DNA from: an uncultured Pelagimonas sp.
GTDB lineage: Bacteria > Pseudomonadota > Alphaproteobacteria > Rhodobacterales > Rhodobacteraceae
Direction: 5' to 3'
Assembly: GCA_947497905.1 (NCBI GenBank)
Contig: CANMIH010000004.1
Coordinates: forward strand, 1 to 64,000
DNA: 64,000 nt
Shown in pieces: positions 61,118 through 64,000 of this stretch. The position numbers and the translations under genes were made by a program. How positions within the stretch are numbered: position 1 is the first letter of the stretch; every line of letters begins with the position of its first letter. The notes beneath the pieces are model-generated. The model ran no database searches. It was not told the DNA's origin and saw nothing but the letters and a program-made list of their open reading frames with translations.

Positions 61118-63583
61118 TTAGCCATGTGAGGCCAATGGCTGAGCCGACGCTCCGCTGGCAAGTTTCAACGCCTGATGCAAATCTACCTTTTTGAGGGGTT
61201 TAGACAAAAAGGCATCCATCCCGGCCTCAAAACAGGCCTCACGATCGGCGGAAAAGGCATTTGCCGTCAGCGCAATGATGTACGGTTGTGGAATCTGCTG
61301 CGACCGTATCATGCGGGTTGCCGCTAACCCGTCCATTTTAGGCATAGACATATCCATGAGGATGATATCGGGGTTGTGATGGCGGCAGTGCTCAACCGCT
61401 TCGATTCCATTTACCGCGTCGATGACGGTGGCACCTGTGTCCTTCAGAAAACGATGAACCAGCAAACGGTTTGTGGCGTTATCTTCGGCGAGAAGAACAG
61501 TGTGATTTTGTAGGAAGTCGAGCTCATGAATAGTGGGCGCTGCGGGAGCTACCTGCCCAACTGGTGGGCGGGTCTGAACAATGACCTGAAAACAACTTCC
61601 TTTCCCAGGTTCAGATTGCACGCTGATCCGTCCCCCCATGAGTTGAGCTAACATATTGGAAATGGTCAATCCCAACCCCGTGCCGCCGAAGACGCGGGTT
61701 GTTGCGGCATCAGCCTGGGAGAAGCGATCAAAAATACGGGCGGCTTTTTCAGCAGGGATGCCAACTCCGGTGTCCTTGACATCGATCATTAGCCGATAGG
61801 GATCAGTGTCGGCACAGCGCACACGAACAGAAATGATACCGCTGTCGGTGAATTTGATCGCGTTTCCAATGAGGTTGACCAGAATTTGGCGCAACCGATC
61901 ATCATCTGCTCGAACAATTTCGGGAACCGAGCGGGAGCAGGAAAGATCGAGCACGAGACCCTTCTCGCGTGCTTTTGCACCCAACAGGGTGGTTGTGCCT
62001 TCGACGCACTCAAGCAAGTTGAAATCGACGTCAGTGATGTCAACTTTTCCGGCCTCCAGGCGTGAAAGATCGAGAATATCGTTGATGATTTTGAGCAAAG
62101 AATGTGACGAGTTTTGGATGACTTCAATGCACTGCTGGCTGTCATCCGGCAAATCCGCTTCGGCAAGTAGGTCGGCCATACCGATGATACCGTTCATCGG
62201 GGTGCGGATCTCGTGGCTCATATTAGCCAGGAAATCGGTTTTTGCTTTGTCGGCTTTTTCTGCGGCTTGCTTTGCCTCGGCAAGTTCCCTTTCGTGCGCT
62301 TTGGCGAAAGTGATGTCGCGCTCGATGGCCATGATCATTGCGACCTGCCCATTGGGTGACAGAACGGGGACGATGTTGGTGTCGACCCAGATCAACTCAC
62401 CGGATTTCGTCTTGTTGAGGATCTCGGTTTGAAACGGTTCACCTCGTCGTTTGTGGTCGTTGATCGCATCGATGGTTTCTTGACTGGTTTTGCCACTATT
62501 GAGCAGTTCACCAGGTTGGTGGCCTATTGCTTCGTCAGCCCGATAGCCTGTCATGCGCTCGAACGCTGTGTTGACCCACAAGATATTGGTGTCAGGGTCG
62601 GTCAAAATGATGCTGTCAGAGGCATGGCGGGCCACTAATGACAGGCGTTCCAGTTCCGCGTCGCGGGCGCGCAATGTTTGAATTACGTTTTGGCGCCCGA
62701 CAGAGATTTGGCCGGCAATGAAGGTTGGGATCACAACAAAGAATCCGGCCAGAAGATACAGGGCGCGGTTCTTCCAAAGGTTGTCTGGTTGGGTTGGCCA
62801 GCCGCCTTTGGGTTGGATCGCCATCAGCCATGAGCCGGTGGGTAAGTTGACGGTTATGTATTCTGGATTGTTCTCCAGTAAACTGGGATCCCCAAAAAAG
62901 ATATTGCCCTTTGCGCCGGTGCCGTCTTCGCCGATCAATGCGATATCGAGATTAAGGGCTGGGTTGCTAAGACCGGCCTCGGCATAAATCAGATCGACAT
63001 CAAGGACAGCGGAAACAATGCCCCAAAAGCGTCGGGGCCCATCTGTTGAGGTGAAAACCGGAAAACGTGCAATAAACCCTGTTCCGCCTTGAACCAAATT
63101 TACCGGCCCGGCCAGAACGATTTCACCGGTATCTCGTGCGTGAAAAGCAGCCGCTCGTTGGGCAGGATTCTGGTTGTAATCAAGACCGAGGGCGGCCCGG
63201 TTGGCTTCTAAGGGGTAAACGAGTGAGACAACCAGATCGGGGGCCGCAGCAACGTTTAAGAACTCGAGCCGGTCGCCCACAACAAGTTCTACCAAGGTCG
63301 AGTATTCTTCCTGATCCGTAATGGGATGTGCCGACAAAATGGCCGTCATCCCCTTAATCAACTGTATGTCGGCATTGAGAAAACCCTCAAGCCGGGACCG
63401 GATTAGGTTGCCTTCGACTTGGGCGTCTGCTCGTTGTTCTTGATCGAAGATCTTGAAGTTTTGACGGTCAAAAAGAATAGAAACGACGACGACCACCACG
63501 ATCGCCAGCATAGTTGGGATGTAACTGCGCAGCCGTGCACCTCGACCAATTCTTTCGTTCGGTTCATTTAGCGCGCGCATCAA
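61118..63583 (-). CDS. Hybrid sensor histidine kinase with CHASE and PAS domains
   Basis: The 821-residue protein has a first membrane helix (SYIPTMLAIVVVVVVSILF), a periplasmic CHASE-type sensor (about 50-270) and a second helix (about 285-305). A PAS domain follows (about 320-440, DSIILTDPDTNILWVNTAFERMTGY). Then come HisKA with the phospho-histidine in FLANMSHEIRTPMNGIIG (near residue 456), HATPase (DTGVGIPAEKAARIFDRF) and a receiver domain with acceptor aspartate in DIILMDMSMPKMDG (near 742). There is no output domain or HPt, so phosphotransfer to another protein is expected. CHASE ligands are often cytokinin-like or other small molecules. Confidence 0.93.
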   Translation of the reverse strand: MMRALNEPNERIGRGARLRSYIPTMLAIVVVVVVSILFDRQNFKIFDQEQRADAQVEGNLIRSRLEGFLNADIQLIKGMTAILSAHPITDQEEYSTLVELVVGDRLEFLNVAAAPDLVVSLVYPLEANRAALGLDYNQNPAQRAAAFHARDTGEIVLAGPVNLVQGGTGFIARFPVFTSTDGPRRFWGIVSAVLDVDLIYAEAGLSNPALNLDIALIGEDGTGAKGNIFFGDPSLLENNPEYITVNLPTGSWLMAIQPKGGWPTQPDNLWKNRALYLLAGFFVVIPTFIAGQISVGRQNVIQTLRARDAELERLSLVARHASDSIILTDPDTNILWVNTAFERMTGYRADEAIGHQPGELLNSGKTSQETIDAINDHKRRGEPFQTEILNKTKSGELIWVDTNIVPVLSPNGQVAMIMAIERDITFAKAHERELAEAKQAAEKADKAKTDFLANMSHEIRTPMNGIIGMADLLAEADLPDDSQQCIEVIQNSSHSLLKIINDILDLSRLEAGKVDITDVDFNLLECVEGTTTLLGAKAREKGLVLDLSCSRSVPEIVRADDDRLRQILVNLIGNAIKFTDSGIISVRVRCADTDPYRLMIDVKDTGVGIPAEKAARIFDRFSQADAATTRVFGGTGLGLTISNMLAQLMGGRISVQSEPGKGSCFQVIVQTRPPVGQVAPAAPTIHELDFLQNHTVLLAEDNATNRLLVHRFLKDTGATVIDAVNGIEAVEHCRHHNPDIILMDMSMPKMDGLAATRMIRSQQIPQPYIIALTANAFSADREACFEAGMDAFLSKPLKKVDLHQALKLASGASAQPLASHG

Positions 63584-63724
63584 CGGCCCTTCAACTCGTC
63601 CTCAACTCTCCGATAGAGGAAAGATTGCACAAAAAGAGTTCCAACTCCGTTAACCATGGAGAGGAGCAGAACCTGTCGCAACGAGATTGCGATTTGGGCA
63701 CAATAGCGAGTTAAGAGAATAAGC

Positions 63725-63759
63725 AACATCCCTCAAAGTAAGTCACCTGGAGGGATGTT
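63725..63759. terminator. Hairpin between the aminotransferase and kinase genes
   Basis: AACATCCCTC and GAGGGATGTT form a perfect 10-bp stem with a 15-base loop in the 243-bp gap. It is downstream of the leftward aminotransferase. No strong T-run follows, so terminator function is probable but not certain. Confidence 0.45.
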
Positions 63760-63826
63760 AAAATGCTGTTCTTTCCCGCATTCGGTCGGGGCAGAGTTAA
63801 GTGCAGCGGATAAGCCCTGACTGACG

Positions 63827-64000
63827 TCAGAACGAAAGCTCTGCTAGAATTGTGTTCATCACATGAAGGATCATCTCCACATCCTCCGCTTCTATCGTCA
63901 GCGGTGGTCGGATTTTCAAAATGTTATCTTTTGGTCCTTCGCTTCCAATGAGGATGCGATGATCGCGCATGCGGTTCTTGACGTATGAACAGAGTTCGGT
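63827..64000 (-). CDS. Class III aminotransferase, C-terminal end (5' part outside window)
   Basis: The 57 visible residues include NRMRDHRILIGSEGPKDNI then LKIRPPLTIEAEDVEMILHV, which is the conserved C-terminal region of class III PLP aminotransferases. The K-RPPL segment is diagnostic. Some members of this type are fused to a kinase domain or act on phosphoethanolamine-type substrates, but the informative part lies outside the window. Confidence 0.8.
   Translation of the reverse strand, partial: TELCSYVKNRMRDHRILIGSEGPKDNILKIRPPLTIEAEDVEMILHVMNTILAELSF

Overview
The window looks like the chromosome of a marine Rhodobacteraceae bacterium (Roseobacter-type alphaproteobacterium). The grounds are moderately high G+C, a TRAP transporter with a uronate regulon, an imuA-imuB-dnaE2 mutasome, heme uptake by TonB/ExbBD/HmuSTUV, secreted RTX proteins, and operons built almost entirely with 4-bp ATGA stop/start overlaps. 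This is inferred from gene content only.

Layout. 1-1119 is the C-terminal part of an RTX (type I secreted) protein. 1151-3370 is an insertion-sequence graveyard: one nearly complete but inactivated IS3-family element with recognisable inverted repeats, followed by two further IS3-type transposase tails and a possible transporter fragment. 3730-6014 is a copper-type operon on the minus strand (Cys/His-rich exported protein, a 58-residue orphan protein, Tat-exported multicopper oxidase, cytochrome c). A tRNA-Ser(GCT) and a tRNA-like fragment follow. 7301-12574 is the SOS mutagenesis cassette dnaE2/imuB/imuA, with a LexA-like direct repeat just before imuB.

12611-24572 is a complete glucuronide-use regulon in two divergent arms: dctP-uidA-gntR-uxuA on the minus strand and dctQ-dctM-GH31-uxuB-uxaC on the plus strand. 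Three UxuR-like dyads lie between dctP and dctQ. The genes would import a glucuronide, split it (GH2 and GH31), and convert glucuronate to 2-keto-3-deoxygluconate (UxaC, UxuB, UxuA).

24567-31600 holds an alpha/beta hydrolase, two DUF2147-like exported proteins, an RND efflux pump and its divergent TetR regulator. A VOC protein and a 1.5-kilo-residue RTX/cadherin-like/FG-GAP adhesin follow (31685-36918). 36968-39537 encodes citrulline to ornithine to proline conversion (ctlX, ocd) with an Lrp-type regulator. 39725-46654 is a heme/TonB operon without an outer-membrane receptor, preceded by a nested inverted-repeat leader that covers its ribosome binding site. 46686-52672 is an ABC importer annotated by homology as polyamine/iron type, but coupled to an inositol-monophosphatase-family enzyme and a LacI regulator, which suggests an organophosphate substrate. 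52777-54918 is a chemoreceptor.

55156-58260 is a probable zinc operon (His/Asp-rich DUF2796 protein, ABC ATPase, FtsX-type permease, DUF3299 protein) with a Zur-like site upstream. 58584-59030 is a decayed serine recombinase abutting tRNA-Leu(TAA), a classic integration scar. The window closes with a multidrug-type ABC exporter, a CHASE/PAS hybrid histidine kinase, and the tail of a class III aminotransferase.
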